Assembly (NCBI RefSeq): GCF_037201975.1
Contig: NZ_CP147520.1
Location: 5,580,001 to 5,644,000, forward strand
Origin: Streptomyces sp. TG1A-60
Lineage (GTDB): Bacteria; Actinomycetota; Actinomycetes; Streptomycetales; Streptomycetaceae
DNA length: 64,000 bases
Direction of reading: 5' to 3'
The translations under genes were made by a program, and so were the position numbers. This document shows positions 27,438 through 36,567 of this stretch, one piece after another. How positions within the stretch are numbered: position 1 is the stretch's first letter; each line of letters starts with the position of its first letter. The notes under the pieces are model-generated. The model was not told where the DNA came from and did not search any database. It saw only the letters and a list, made by a program, of their open reading frames with translations.

Positions 27438-28616
27438 ATGGCACTTCGATCACGTTCACGTACTGCGACGGTCACCAGTGGTCCGGGCCGGGGCCCGTCC
27501 TCCGACGGGCGTGCCCGACACCGCTCCCGACAGCCCCGGGGCAGGGTCGGCCGCCGCCGGGCCTCGGCGGAGACGCTCCGCCTGCGCGCGGAGGCACTCT
27601 TCCCCGAGAGGGGCAGGGAGCCACGGGAGTCGGGGCATGGGCCGCCGGGGGAGTCCAGCGACAGTACGAGGGTCGGGCTCGGCGTCGCCCGGGCGGATGA
27701 GGCCGAGAGGCCCGGCGGTCCTGCCAGGGACGACGGCGTGGACGAGTCCGGGAGCCGGGCCGGCCATGACGTTCCGCGTGAGGATGCCGCCGGAGGCCGC
27801 CTCGCCGCTGTGAGCGGTGTCGACGGCCGGGCTGTCGGCTGTGATGCGAGGGGTGGGTGGCGGGAGCGGGTCGGGCCGGCGGTGCGGGAGCGGCTGCCGT
27901 TGTGGTTGCAGGTGCGGTGCGGCATCGAGCGGAAGAGCGCCGTCGCGCTCAGTGTGGTGCTGGTCGTCGCGGCGGCGTTCGCGGCACAGCATTTCTGGAC
28001 GGGCCGGACCCAGCCGGTGAGGGCGCCCGAACTGGTGCGGGCCGGGGCCCCGGGTGGTTCGGGGGGCGGGGCGGCCTCCTTCGGTGATACCGGTGGTGGC
28101 CGGGCGGCGGAGCCGGGCTCCTCGGCCGGGGCGATGGCTCCCACGGCCGGGCCCTCGATCGTGGTGGACGTCAGCGGCAAGGTGCGCAGACCGGGGATCC
28201 AGCACCTGCCCGCCGGTTCCCGGGTCGCCGACGCGTTGCGGGCGGCCGGCGGGGTGCGGCCGGGTGCGAACACCGACGGACTCAACCGCGCTCGCCTCCT
28301 GGTCGACGGCGAGCAGGTGCTGGTCGGCAGCCCGGCGCCGGTGCCCGGACCGGGCGCGGTGCCGGGTGCGAGTGGCGGCGGTGCGGCCGGTACCGGTGGA
28401 GGGGGCACCGGAGCGGTGCCCGCAGCCCCCGTGTCCCTCAACACGGCCACGGCGGACCAGTTGGACACACTGCCCGGCGTCGGCCCCGTCCTCGCCCAGC
28501 ACATCATCGACTACCGCACCCAGCACGGCGGCTTCCGCTCGGTCGACGAACTGCGCGAGGTGAACGGGATCGGCGACCGCCGCTTCGCCGACCTGCGGAA
28601 TCTGGTACGGCCATGA
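27438..28616 (+). CDS. comEA: ComEA-like DNA-binding protein (helix-hairpin-helix)
   Basis: The product is 392 residues from the ATG at 27438; an in-frame ATG at 27390 is possible and neither has a strong ribosome site. A ~150-residue Arg/Gly-rich disordered N-terminus precedes one membrane segment (SAVALSVVLVVAAAFAAQHFW). Outside the membrane come an SLBB domain (IVVDVSGKVRRPGIQHLPAGSRVADAL) and a C-terminal double HhH (LNTATADQLDTLPGVGPVLA, FRSVDELREVNGIG). In competent bacteria ComEA binds incoming DNA for ComEC. The N-terminal cytoplasmic region is unusually long. It overlaps comEC by 4 bp. Confidence 0.9.
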   Translation: MALRSRSRTATVTSGPGRGPSSDGRARHRSRQPRGRVGRRRASAETLRLRAEALFPERGREPRESGHGPPGESSDSTRVGLGVARADEAERPGGPARDDGVDESGSRAGHDVPREDAAGGRLAAVSGVDGRAVGCDARGGWRERVGPAVRERLPLWLQVRCGIERKSAVALSVVLVVAAAFAAQHFWTGRTQPVRAPELVRAGAPGGSGGGAASFGDTGGGRAAEPGSSAGAMAPTAGPSIVVDVSGKVRRPGIQHLPAGSRVADALRAAGGVRPGANTDGLNRARLLVDGEQVLVGSPAPVPGPGAVPGASGGGAAGTGGGGTGAVPAAPVSLNTATADQLDTLPGVGPVLAQHIIDYRTQHGGFRSVDELREVNGIGDRRFADLRNLVRP

Positions 28617-31258
28617 CAGCGACGGAGAGGACACGGGAGCTGGCGGAGGGGGTGCCGACGGCAGCCGGGGCGCGGGGCGGTCCACGGCGTCCCGCCGTGC
28701 ACGCGGCCTCCGGTAGCCGCCTCGGTGACGCGCACCCGAGGCAGGAAGGACCGACGGATCTGCGGCTCGTGCCACCGGCGTCGGCCGCCTGGGGGACGGC
28801 GGCGCTGATGGTGCACGCGTCTCCCGGGTGGGTCATTGGAGTGGTCGTGGTCTGTGTGGTCGTGGGCGTGACCCTGCTCGTCGCTCGGAGAGGACCGGCA
28901 CGGTCGGGAGCGGGAGCGGGGGAGATAGAAGGAGCGGGGGAAGGAGAGGGAGCGAAGGCGGGGGACGGAGCCGGGGCCGGGGTCGCCGGGGCCTGGACGA
29001 AGGTGTCTGTTGCCACCGTGCTGCTGTGCGCCGGCGCGGCTGCCGCCTCCGCCGGGCTGCATGGGGCGGATCTGCGGCGTGGGCCCGTCCCGGACCTGGC
29101 CGAGCGGTACGCCCGGGTGACCGCGGAGGTGGAGCTCGCCTCCGACCCGCGGCTCACCCGCCCCCGGATCAAGGGCAACCACGTGGCCCCGAGCGCGGTG
29201 CTCCTCCAGGCCGAGGTACGCCGGGTGACGAGCCCTGACGGGACGGTCGTGGACACGCGCACGCCGGTGCTGGTCATCGTTGACGTGCAGAGGCGGTGGC
29301 ACGGCGGCCCGAGTGGCGGAGGTGGTCGTTCGCCGTGGCTCTCGCTGTTGCCGTCCACACGGGTGCGGGTGGCGGCGCAGGCCGTGCCGGCGATGGTCGG
29401 CGGTGACCGGGTGGCGGCCGTGTTGCGGGTGCGGGGCGGTGGGGCGCCGGAGGTGGTGGGGGAGGCGAGTGCCGTGCAGCGGTTCGCGGGGCGGCTGCGG
29501 GAGGGGCTGCGGGAGGCGACCGACGAGCTGGACGCGGACGCGCGGGCGTTGTTGCCGGGGTTCGTCGTCGGGGACACCTCGCGGGTCACGGCCGAGTTGG
29601 ACGAGGCGTTCAAGGCGACCGACCTGACGCACCTGCTCGCCGTCAGCGGGGCCAACTTCACGATCCTGCTGGCCCTGTTCATCGGCCCGCCGGGGCTGGC
29701 CCAGCGGGCCGAGCGGCGAGGGCTCGCGCCCCGTCTCGGGATTCCGCTGCGGGCGACCGCGCTGGTCGGCGGTGCGCTGACGCTCGGTTTCGTGATCGTG
29801 TGCCGGCCCGATCCGAGCGTGGTGCGGGCCGCGGCCTGCGGTTCGATCGCGCTGCTGGCCATCGCCACGGGACGCCGCAGGTCCCTCGTCCCCGCGCTGG
29901 CGACGGCGGTTCTGCTGCTGGTGCTGTACGACCCGTGGCTGGCCCGCAGTTACGGGTTCCTGCTGTCCGTCCTCGCGACCGGCGCCCTGCTCACCCTCGC
30001 CCCGCGTTGGAGCGCGGCGCTCCAGCGGCGCCGGGTTCCGCCGCGTCCGGCGGAGGCACTGGCGGCGGCGGGAGCCGCGCAGGCGGTGTGCGCGCCGGTC
30101 GTGGCCGTGCTGTCGGCCAAGGTGAGCATGGTGGCGGTGCCGTGCAATCTGCTGGCGGAGTTCGCGGTGGCCCCGGCCACGGTGCTGGGGTTCGCCACGC
30201 TGGCGACGGCCCAGGTGGCGATGCCCGTGGCCGAGTGCATCGCCTGGTGCGCGAGTTGGCCCGCCGGCTGGATCGCGGACATCGCGCGGACCGGTGCGTC
30301 GCTGCCCGGCGCGGGAGTGGACTGGCCGGGCGGTTGGACGGGCGCGCTGCTGCTCGCCCTCGTCATCGTCGTGATCGTCTTCGTCGGGCGGCGACTCATG
30401 AGCCATCCGTGGCTGGTCGGGGCCTGCCTGGTGGTGTTTGCGCTGGTCGTGGCGCAGCCACCGCCCCTGACGAGGGTGATCACGGGATGGCCACCGCCGG
30501 GCTGGCGGTTCGTGATGTGCGATGTCGGCCAGGGGGACGCGACCGTGCTCGCGGCGGACGACGGCGCAGGGGTGGTGGTGGACGCCGGTCCTGATCCGGT
30601 GCTGGTCGACCGCTGTCTGACGGCACTCGGCATCACCAGGGTCCCGCTCGTGGTGCTCACCCACTTCCACGCCGACCACGTGGCGGGGTTGCCGGGGGTA
30701 CTGCGAGGGCGTGCGGTGGGGGCGATCGCGACGACGGGGTTCGAGGAGCCCGCCGACCAGGCCGAGTTCGTGCACAGGGAGGCGGCGGCCCGTCGGGTTC
30801 CGGTGACGCGGGCCGTGGCAGGGGAGGAGCGGCGCACCGGGGACCTCGCGTGGAAGGTGCTGTGGCCGTCGGGCGACGCGACCGTACCGGACGGGCCGAA
30901 CGACGCCAGCGTGACCATGCTCGTCCGCTCGGCCGGGCTGACCCTGCTGCTCCTCGGCGACCTGGAACCGCCCGGCCAGCGGGAGCTGTCGAGATCCCCG
31001 GCGGCGTCGGAGCTGGGAGCCGTGGACGTGGTGAAGGTCGCCCACCATGGTTCGGCCTACCAAGACCCGGGCCTGATACGCGCGATGAGCCCGAGGCTGG
31101 CGCTCATCTCGGTGGGCGCGGACAACCGGTACGGACACCCGGCGCCGCGTACGGTCGCGGCGCTGCGGGCCGGGGGCGCCACGGTGCTGCGTACGGACGA
31201 GGACGGCTCGATTGCGGTCGCGGGTACGGCGAGGGAGTTGCTGGTGGCGAGAGACTGA
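28613..31258 (+). CDS. comEC: ComEC/Rec2 family DNA-uptake channel protein
   Basis: The product is 881 residues. Membrane helices flank a Gly/Ala-rich linker, then an extracytoplasmic OB-like region (EVELASDPRL...), and the competence domain with LTHLLAVSGANFTILLAL. More helices follow. The C-terminal third is a metallo-beta-lactamase domain with CDVGQGDAT, LTHFHADHVAGLPG and VVKVAHHGSA, thought to process DNA. The ATG overlaps comEA (ATGA). Natural competence is not generally shown in Streptomyces, so the role is inferred from family only. Confidence 0.93.
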   Translation: MTATERTRELAEGVPTAAGARGGPRRPAVHAASGSRLGDAHPRQEGPTDLRLVPPASAAWGTAALMVHASPGWVIGVVVVCVVVGVTLLVARRGPARSGAGAGEIEGAGEGEGAKAGDGAGAGVAGAWTKVSVATVLLCAGAAAASAGLHGADLRRGPVPDLAERYARVTAEVELASDPRLTRPRIKGNHVAPSAVLLQAEVRRVTSPDGTVVDTRTPVLVIVDVQRRWHGGPSGGGGRSPWLSLLPSTRVRVAAQAVPAMVGGDRVAAVLRVRGGGAPEVVGEASAVQRFAGRLREGLREATDELDADARALLPGFVVGDTSRVTAELDEAFKATDLTHLLAVSGANFTILLALFIGPPGLAQRAERRGLAPRLGIPLRATALVGGALTLGFVIVCRPDPSVVRAAACGSIALLAIATGRRRSLVPALATAVLLLVLYDPWLARSYGFLLSVLATGALLTLAPRWSAALQRRRVPPRPAEALAAAGAAQAVCAPVVAVLSAKVSMVAVPCNLLAEFAVAPATVLGFATLATAQVAMPVAECIAWCASWPAGWIADIARTGASLPGAGVDWPGGWTGALLLALVIVVIVFVGRRLMSHPWLVGACLVVFALVVAQPPPLTRVITGWPPPGWRFVMCDVGQGDATVLAADDGAGVVVDAGPDPVLVDRCLTALGITRVPLVVLTHFHADHVAGLPGVLRGRAVGAIATTGFEEPADQAEFVHREAAARRVPVTRAVAGEERRTGDLAWKVLWPSGDATVPDGPNDASVTMLVRSAGLTLLLLGDLEPPGQRELSRSPAASELGAVDVVKVAHHGSAYQDPGLIRAMSPRLALISVGADNRYGHPAPRTVAALRAGGATVLRTDEDGSIAVAGTARELLVARD

Positions 31259-31262
31259 CCTC

Positions 31263-32108
31263 ATGGACACCGCAGAGCTTGACGCCTACCTTCGCCGCCT
31301 CGGGGCCGAGCAGCCGGCCTGGCCCACCGTCGACGTACTGCGGGAACTGCACCTGCGCCACCTGCGGGCAGTGCCGTTCGAGAACCTGTCGATCCACCTG
31401 GGAGAGGAGATCGTCCTGGAGGAGAAGCGGCTGTTCGACAAGGTCGTCGGGGAGCGCAGGGGCGGGTTCTGCTACGAGCTGAACGGGCTGTTCGGGGCGC
31501 TGCTCGCGGCCGTGGGGTTCGACGTGACGCTGCTCGCGGCGCGGGTGCACGACGAGGAGGGGAGGCTCGGCATCCCCTACGACCATCTCGCGCTGCGGGT
31601 GCGGACGGTGGACGGGGGCGACTGGCTGGCCGACGTCGGGTTCGGGGCGAACAGCCACTGTCCGCTGGAGTTCGGGGACCGGGGGGAGCAGGAGGATCCG
31701 GGCGGCACGTTCCGGGTGGTCGAGGCGGACCGGGAGAGCGGCGGGCGGGAGTTCGGGGACCTGGACGTGTTCCGGGACGGCAAGCCGCAGTACCGGCTGG
31801 AGGTGCGGCCGAGAGTGCTCGGGGACTTCGTGGCCGGGGCCTGGTGGCACAGCACCTCACCGGCCTCCCACTTCACCCGGTCGCTCGTCTGCTCCCGGCT
31901 CGACGAGGGCGGCGGACGGATCACCCTCAGCGGTCGCACCTTCACGGTGACGTCGGCGAGGGGCGACCGGCAGGTGACCGAGCTGGTGACGGACGCGGAG
32001 GTGCTGGCGGTGTACCGGGAGCGGTTCGGGATGGAGCTGGGGAGGGTGCCGGAGGTGGGGAGGGAGAGGGGCGCGTGGGGGCGGCTCGGGCCGGATCCGG
32101 GAACATAG
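31263..32108 (+). CDS. Arylamine N-acetyltransferase
   Basis: The product is 281 residues and starts 4 bp after comEC. NAT enzymes use a Cys-His-Asp triad to acetylate arylamines or hydrazines from acetyl-CoA. The motif RRGGFCYELNGLFG carries the catalytic Cys near residue 73; YDHLALRV supplies His and ADVGFG the Asp. The N-terminal helical bundle contains LHLRHLRAVPFENLSIHLG. Close spacing suggests transcription with comEA-comEC, though no functional link is known. Confidence 0.93.
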   Translation: MDTAELDAYLRRLGAEQPAWPTVDVLRELHLRHLRAVPFENLSIHLGEEIVLEEKRLFDKVVGERRGGFCYELNGLFGALLAAVGFDVTLLAARVHDEEGRLGIPYDHLALRVRTVDGGDWLADVGFGANSHCPLEFGDRGEQEDPGGTFRVVEADRESGGREFGDLDVFRDGKPQYRLEVRPRVLGDFVAGAWWHSTSPASHFTRSLVCSRLDEGGGRITLSGRTFTVTSARGDRQVTELVTDAEVLAVYRERFGMELGRVPEVGRERGAWGRLGPDPGT

Positions 32109-32112
32109 GTGC

Positions 32113-32358
32113 GTGAGCGATGTGAGACATGTGCTGGTGCTGCCCGACCGTGACGCCGCGGAGGAGGCGGCCCAGGTGCTCGGGGAGCGGTTCGCGCTGG
32201 AGGAGGAGCCGCAGCTGGTGCGGGACGCGCTGGCCGGGGAGGACGACGCGGAGGACGCGCAGTGGCTCCTGGTGCTGCGGGACGAGAACGAGCGGCTTGA
32301 TCCGGTGGCGTTGGACGAGTTCGCGGGGGAGTGGGAGGGATGGCGCGAGGAGCCGTAG
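32113..32358 (+). CDS. Conserved small acidic protein (81 aa)
   Basis: The GTG start lies 4 bp after the acetyltransferase stop. The sequence MSDVRHVLVLPDRDAAEEAAQVL... is highly acidic, with a beta-alpha-beta pattern (HVLVLPD, QWLLVLRDEN) and no membrane segment. It looks like a single-domain ribonuclease E inhibitor RraB-like or ACT-like small fold, but I cannot assign it. Codon use is normal. Confidence 0.65.
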   Translation: MSDVRHVLVLPDRDAAEEAAQVLGERFALEEEPQLVRDALAGEDDAEDAQWLLVLRDENERLDPVALDEFAGEWEGWREEP

Positions 32359-32427
32359 CGCTCGGCTGGGGGTGCCGGGTGGCTGCCAGGTCGTTCGTCG
32401 GCCACGGGCCGGTGGGGGTGCTCGCGG

Positions 32428-32449
32428 GGTTCTCGGCGCCCCTTGCGAA
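32428..32449 (-). repeat. Dispersed intergenic repeat, degenerate copy
   Basis: GGTTCTCGGCGCCCCTTGCG is a diverged, reverse-orientation match to the element at 4282-4312, just before holA. Confidence 0.4.
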
Positions 32450-32502
32450 GGCGGGGCTGCCGCGCGGTCGGGTTGTCAGTGGGCCGTGGGATGCTGTGCG
32501 CG

Positions 32503-33489
32503 ATGGCCAAGAAGACTGCGAATGACGACCCCCTCGCCCCCGTGACGCTTGCCGTGGGCCCGGAGGAGCTACTGCTCGACCGTGCCGTGCGCGAGGTGGT
32601 GACCGCTGCCAAGGCCGCCGACGCCGACACGGACGTACGTGATCTGTCGCCGGACCAGTTGCAGCCCGGCACGCTCGCGGAGCTGACGAGTCCGTCGCTC
32701 TTCGCCGAGCGGAAGGTCGTCGTCGTACGCGACGCGCAGGATCTGTCGGCCGACACGGTCAAGGACGTCAAGGCGTACATCGGGTCTCCGGCGGAGGAGA
32801 TCACCCTGGTGCTCCTGCACGCGGGCGGGGCCAAGGGGAAGGGGCTGCTGGACGCGGCGCGCAAGGCGGGGGCACGGGAGGTGGCGTGCCCCAAGATGAC
32901 GAAGCCGGGGGATCGGCTGGCGTTCGTGCGGGGGGAGTTCCGGACGTTCGGGCGGTCCGCCACGTCCGAGGCGTGCCAGGCGCTCGTGGACGCGATCGGG
33001 AGTGATCTGCGGGAGCTGGCGTCCGCGGCGGCGCAGTTGGTCGCGGATGTCGAGGGGACGATCGACGAGGTCGTGGTCGGGCGGTACTACACGGGGCGGG
33101 CCGAGGCGTCGAGCTTCGAGGTGGCCGATAGGGCCGTGGAGGGGCGGGCGGCGGAGGCGTTGGAGGCGCTCAGGTGGTCGCTGGCGACCGGGGTGGCACC
33201 GGTGTTGATCACGAGTGCGCTGGCTCAGGGGGTGCGGGCGATCGGGAAGCTGTCGTCGGCGCGGGGTGGGCGGCCGGGGGATCTCGCGCGGGAGCTGGGG
33301 ATGCCGCCGTGGAAGATCGATCGGGTGCGGCAGCAGATGCGGGGGTGGACGCCGGACGGGGTGGCCGTCGCGTTGCGGGCGGTGGCCGAGGCGGATGCGG
33401 GGGTGAAGGGCGGAGGAGATGATCCCGCGTACGCGTTGGAGAAGGCGGTCGTGACGATCGCGCGGGCTGCGCGGTCGCGCCGAGGCTGA
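32503..33489 (+). CDS. holA: DNA polymerase III subunit delta
   Basis: Delta opens the beta clamp within the clamp-loader complex. The 328-residue product shows the actinobacterial HolA layout: LAVGPEELLLDRAVREVV, SPSLFAERKVVVVRDAQDL, LLHAGGAKGKGLLDAARKAG, EVVVGRYYTGRAEASSFEVADRA and the C-terminal collar LARELGMPPWKIDRVRQQ. The Walker-like site is degenerate, as is normal for delta. An ATG four codons upstream (32491) is the alternative start. holA followed by convergent rpsT is a conserved pair. Confidence 0.93.
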   Translation: MAKKTANDDPLAPVTLAVGPEELLLDRAVREVVTAAKAADADTDVRDLSPDQLQPGTLAELTSPSLFAERKVVVVRDAQDLSADTVKDVKAYIGSPAEEITLVLLHAGGAKGKGLLDAARKAGAREVACPKMTKPGDRLAFVRGEFRTFGRSATSEACQALVDAIGSDLRELASAAAQLVADVEGTIDEVVVGRYYTGRAEASSFEVADRAVEGRAAEALEALRWSLATGVAPVLITSALAQGVRAIGKLSSARGGRPGDLARELGMPPWKIDRVRQQMRGWTPDGVAVALRAVAEADAGVKGGGDDPAYALEKAVVTIARAARSRRG

Positions 33490-33560
33490 GTTTTCTCGCC
33501 CCCGCCGCGCCTACCCGTCCCCTCCGCCGTGGCGTTGCCCCTGCGACCCCGGGCAAGGGT

Positions 33561-33621
33561 CTGCGGTGAGTGGGCGGGTGCGGGCGCGTCGTGGATTGTC
33601 GCGCAGTTCTCCGCGCCCCTG
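33561..33621 (-). repeat. Dispersed intergenic repeat, copy 2 (long form)
   Basis: CTGCGG, then GCGCGTCGTGGATTGTCGCG and CAGTTCTCCGCGCCCCT, is a nearly full-length copy in reverse orientation. The gap 33490-33861 otherwise holds a possible terminator with arms at 33690-33697 and 33725-33732 and no convincing gene. Confidence 0.7.
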
Positions 33622-33861
33622 GAAGTGCGCGGTTTGCCGTGGCTCTCAGTGCGGCGCGGTCTGCCGCGCCCTGCAAGCGCGCATGCCGAAAGCCCCGTCG
33701 GTCGTCCTGGGGAAGGGCGGGCGGCGGGGCTTCTGGTTCGAGATGGTGGACCTGTACCCGCGTGGCGAACGCAGGCCGCGTACGGGTCCGGGGTGCCGGG
33801 TGGGAGCGGATGAGAGAGGGCCCGCTCTGGGTCCAGCCGGCGGTCAGATCAAAAGTGGAGC

Positions 33862-34128
33862 TCAGCCCTTGAGGGAAGTGACCTTGGAAGCAAGCGCCGA
33901 CTTCTTGTTGGCGGCCTGGTTCTTGTGGATGACGCCCTTCGAGACGGCCTTGTCGAGCTGACGCGCGGCAGCGCGCTGGTACTCGGTGGCCTTCTCGGCG
34001 TCACCCGCGGCAGCGGCCTCACGGGCCTTGCGGATCGCGGTCTTGAGCGACGACTTGACGGCCTTGTTGCGAAGGCGCGCCTTCTCGTTGGTCTTGTTCC
34101 GCTTGATCTGGGACTTGATGTTCGCCAC
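33862..34128 (-). CDS. rpsT: 30S ribosomal protein S20
   Basis: The 88-residue basic protein binds 16S rRNA. It begins [21 protein letters not shown] and ends with [12 protein letters not shown]. The start is GTG at 34128, with AAAGG about 8 nt upstream. It is transcribed alone on the minus strand, diverging from lepA; the 270-bp gap contains both promoters, of which I could not locate a clear -35/-10 pair. Confidence 0.97.
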   Translation of the reverse strand: MANIKSQIKRNKTNEKARLRNKAVKSSLKTAIRKAREAAAAGDAEKATEYQRAAARQLDKAVSKGVIHKNQAANKKSALASKVTSLKG

Positions 34129-34398
34129 GAATGAGCCTTTTCAGCTACAGGTGCACAAGGCCATGAGGGTCATGCGGGACATGCCGCGCACGCCTCGGGC
34201 ACCGTTTGATTTTCTTTGGGTTGTGCCTCCTGCGTAGAGGGGCATGAGACACAGCCGACCACGCTACCAGCAGCCCTCGGGTCGGCCCAAACCGGTCGCA
34301 GTTCTCCGCCCGTGGGACCATGGTGCCTACGTACAGAACCGCTAGCTCCGACCCGAGACCGCAGACGGCTGCGGACGCCTCAAGAATCAGGACCCTGC

Positions 34399-36267
34399 GT
34401 GCCCGCGATCCCTAGCCATGTGCCCGAGCCGAGCCGTACCGCCCCGGCTCTGATCCGCAACTTCTGCATCATCGCGCACATCGACCACGGCAAGTCCACG
34501 CTCGCCGACCGGATGCTCCAGCTGACCGGTGTGGTCGAGCAGCGACAGATGCGTGCTCAGTACCTCGACCGCATGGACATCGAGCGTGAGCGCGGCATCA
34601 CGATCAAGTCCCAGGCGGTGCGTCTGCCCTGGGCGCCGACCGACGATCCGGGCAACACGCACATCCTCAACATGATCGACACCCCCGGGCACGTCGACTT
34701 CACCTACGAGGTGTCGCGGTCGCTGGCCGCCTGTGAGGGGACCGTGCTCCTCGTCGACGCGGCCCAGGGCATCGAGGCCCAGACCCTCGCCAACCTCTAC
34801 CTGGCGATGGAGAACGACCTCAGGATCATCCCCGTGCTGAACAAGATCGACCTGCCGGCCGCCCAGCCGGAGAAGTTCTCCGAGGAGCTCGCCAACCTCA
34901 TCGGCTGTGACCCCGGGGACGTCCTCAGGGTCTCCGCCAAGACCGGCGTGGGCGTCGACGCGCTGCTCGACAAGGTCGTGCGGGAGGTGCCGGCGCCGGT
35001 CGGCGTCAAGGACGCGCCCGCCCGCGCGATGATCTTCGACTCGGTGTACGACTCCTACCGGGGTGTCGTGACGTACGTCCGTGTCATCGACGGGCAGCTC
35101 AACAAGCGCGAGCGGATCCGCATGATGTCCACCAACGCCACGCACGAGCTGCTGGAGATCGGGACCAACTCGCCGGAGATGCTGCCCGCCGACGGGCTGG
35201 GTGTCGGTGAGGTGGGTTACCTCATCACCGGGGTGAAGGACGTCCGGCAGTCCAAGGTCGGTGACACCATCACCACCCTGCACAAGGGTGCGACCGAGGC
35301 GCTCGGCGGGTACAAGGACCCCAAGCCCATGGTCTTCTCGGGGCTCTATCCGCTCGACGGCTCCGACTATCCCGAACTGCGCGACGCCCTCGACAAGCTC
35401 CAGCTCAACGACGCCGCGCTGGTGTACGAGCCGGAGACCTCCGCCGCCCTGGGGTTCGGCTTCCGTGTCGGCTTCCTCGGGCTGCTGCACCTGGATGTGA
35501 TCCGGGAGCGGCTGGAGCGCGAGTTCGGGCTCGACCTCATCGCCACGGCGCCGAACGTGGTCTACCGCGTGGTGATGGAGGACGGCAGCGAGCACACGGT
35601 CACCAACCCGAGCGAGTTCCCCGAGGGCAAGATCGGGGAGGTGTACGAACCCGTCGTGCGTGCCACGATCCTGGCCCCCTCCGAGTTCATCGGGTCGATC
35701 ATGGAGCTGTGCCAGACCCGGCGCGGTGTGCTGCTCGGCATGGACTATCTGTCGGAGGACCGGGTCGAGATCCGGTACACGCTGCCGCTCGCGGAGATCG
35801 TCTTCGACTTCTTCGACCAGCTGAAGTCCAAGACCCGCGGCTACGCCTCGCTCGACTACGAGCCCACCGGCGAGCAGACCTCCAGCCTGGTCAAGGTCGA
35901 CATCCTGCTGCACGGCGACAAGGTGGACGCCTTCTCGGCGATCACGCACAAGGACGCGGCGTACGCGTACGGGGTGCGGCTCGTCGCCAAGCTGCGCGAG
36001 CTGATCCCCCGGCAGGCCTTCGAGGTCCCCATCCAGGCCGCCATCGGGTCGCGCGTCATCGCGCGCGAGACCATCCGCGCCATCCGCAAGGACGTCCTCG
36101 CCAAGTGTTACGGCGGTGACATCTCCCGCAAGCGGAAGCTGCTGGAGAAGCAGAAGGAAGGCAAGAAGCGGATGAAGATGGTGGGCTCCGTGGAGGTGCC
36201 GCAGGAGGCCTTCATCGCCGTACTGTCCAGCGACGACAGCGCCGGGGGCGGCAAGGGCAAGAAATAG
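34399..36267 (+). CDS. lepA: Translation elongation factor 4 (LepA)
   Basis: This ribosome-bound GTPase can back-translocate stalled or mistranslocated ribosomes. The 622-residue product contains [10 protein letters not shown] (P-loop), [16 protein letters not shown] and [11 protein letters not shown]-like domains II, III and V, and the LepA-specific C-terminal domain with [18 protein letters not shown]. The GTG at 34399 gives the accepted N-terminus; the frame is open upstream to 34216. A single-gene transcript is likely. Confidence 0.97.
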   Translation: MPAIPSHVPEPSRTAPALIRNFCIIAHIDHGKSTLADRMLQLTGVVEQRQMRAQYLDRMDIERERGITIKSQAVRLPWAPTDDPGNTHILNMIDTPGHVDFTYEVSRSLAACEGTVLLVDAAQGIEAQTLANLYLAMENDLRIIPVLNKIDLPAAQPEKFSEELANLIGCDPGDVLRVSAKTGVGVDALLDKVVREVPAPVGVKDAPARAMIFDSVYDSYRGVVTYVRVIDGQLNKRERIRMMSTNATHELLEIGTNSPEMLPADGLGVGEVGYLITGVKDVRQSKVGDTITTLHKGATEALGGYKDPKPMVFSGLYPLDGSDYPELRDALDKLQLNDAALVYEPETSAALGFGFRVGFLGLLHLDVIRERLEREFGLDLIATAPNVVYRVVMEDGSEHTVTNPSEFPEGKIGEVYEPVVRATILAPSEFIGSIMELCQTRRGVLLGMDYLSEDRVEIRYTLPLAEIVFDFFDQLKSKTRGYASLDYEPTGEQTSSLVKVDILLHGDKVDAFSAITHKDAAYAYGVRLVAKLRELIPRQAFEVPIQAAIGSRVIARETIRAIRKDVLAKCYGGDISRKRKLLEKQKEGKKRMKMVGSVEVPQEAFIAVLSSDDSAGGGKGKK

Positions 36268-36437
36268 CCATCGGCGGCGAGTGTCGCCACCGCCGGAGGT
36301 AGCCGATGTTACCCGCGGTTACTCGGGCACAATGCGGGCCTGTCGCGTTTCGGCGCGGCGGGCCCGCAGCTCTTCCGGGGGACGCCGGTGCGTGTTCGTA
36401 CGGTCGTTCTCGGTGGAAAGTGACGGCCTGCCGCCCC

Positions 36438-36499
36438 TTACGAACCGGCCAACCGGCCTCTACCCTGATCACCACTCGATGGTTACTCGCGAGTTAAAC
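36438..36499 (+). promoter_or_regulatory. Promoter with overlapping palindromic operator upstream of the acyl-CoA synthetase
   Basis: TTACGA (36438-36443) and TACCCT (36461-36466) are 17 bp apart. Ten to twenty bases past the expected start lies GGTTACTCGCGAGTTAAAC (36481-36499), with the 10-bp perfect palindrome ACTCGCGAGT at 36485-36494. This position suits a repressor, for instance a TetR-type fatty-acid regulator. Related half-sites TTACCCGCGG and TTACTCGGG occur further up near 36309-36327. The 300-bp gap holds no gene. Confidence 0.45.
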
Positions 36500-36567
36500 A
36501 ACAGCCGCTTTGAGCCAGCCGCACAGTCCATGACCCAGCCGCGCTGTCGCGTGCCCCGGAGGATGTC

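Noticed and set aside
28511-31270. 919-codon minus-strand frame opposite comEC
   Set aside because: Arg/His/Gln-rich shadow translation without any family signature.
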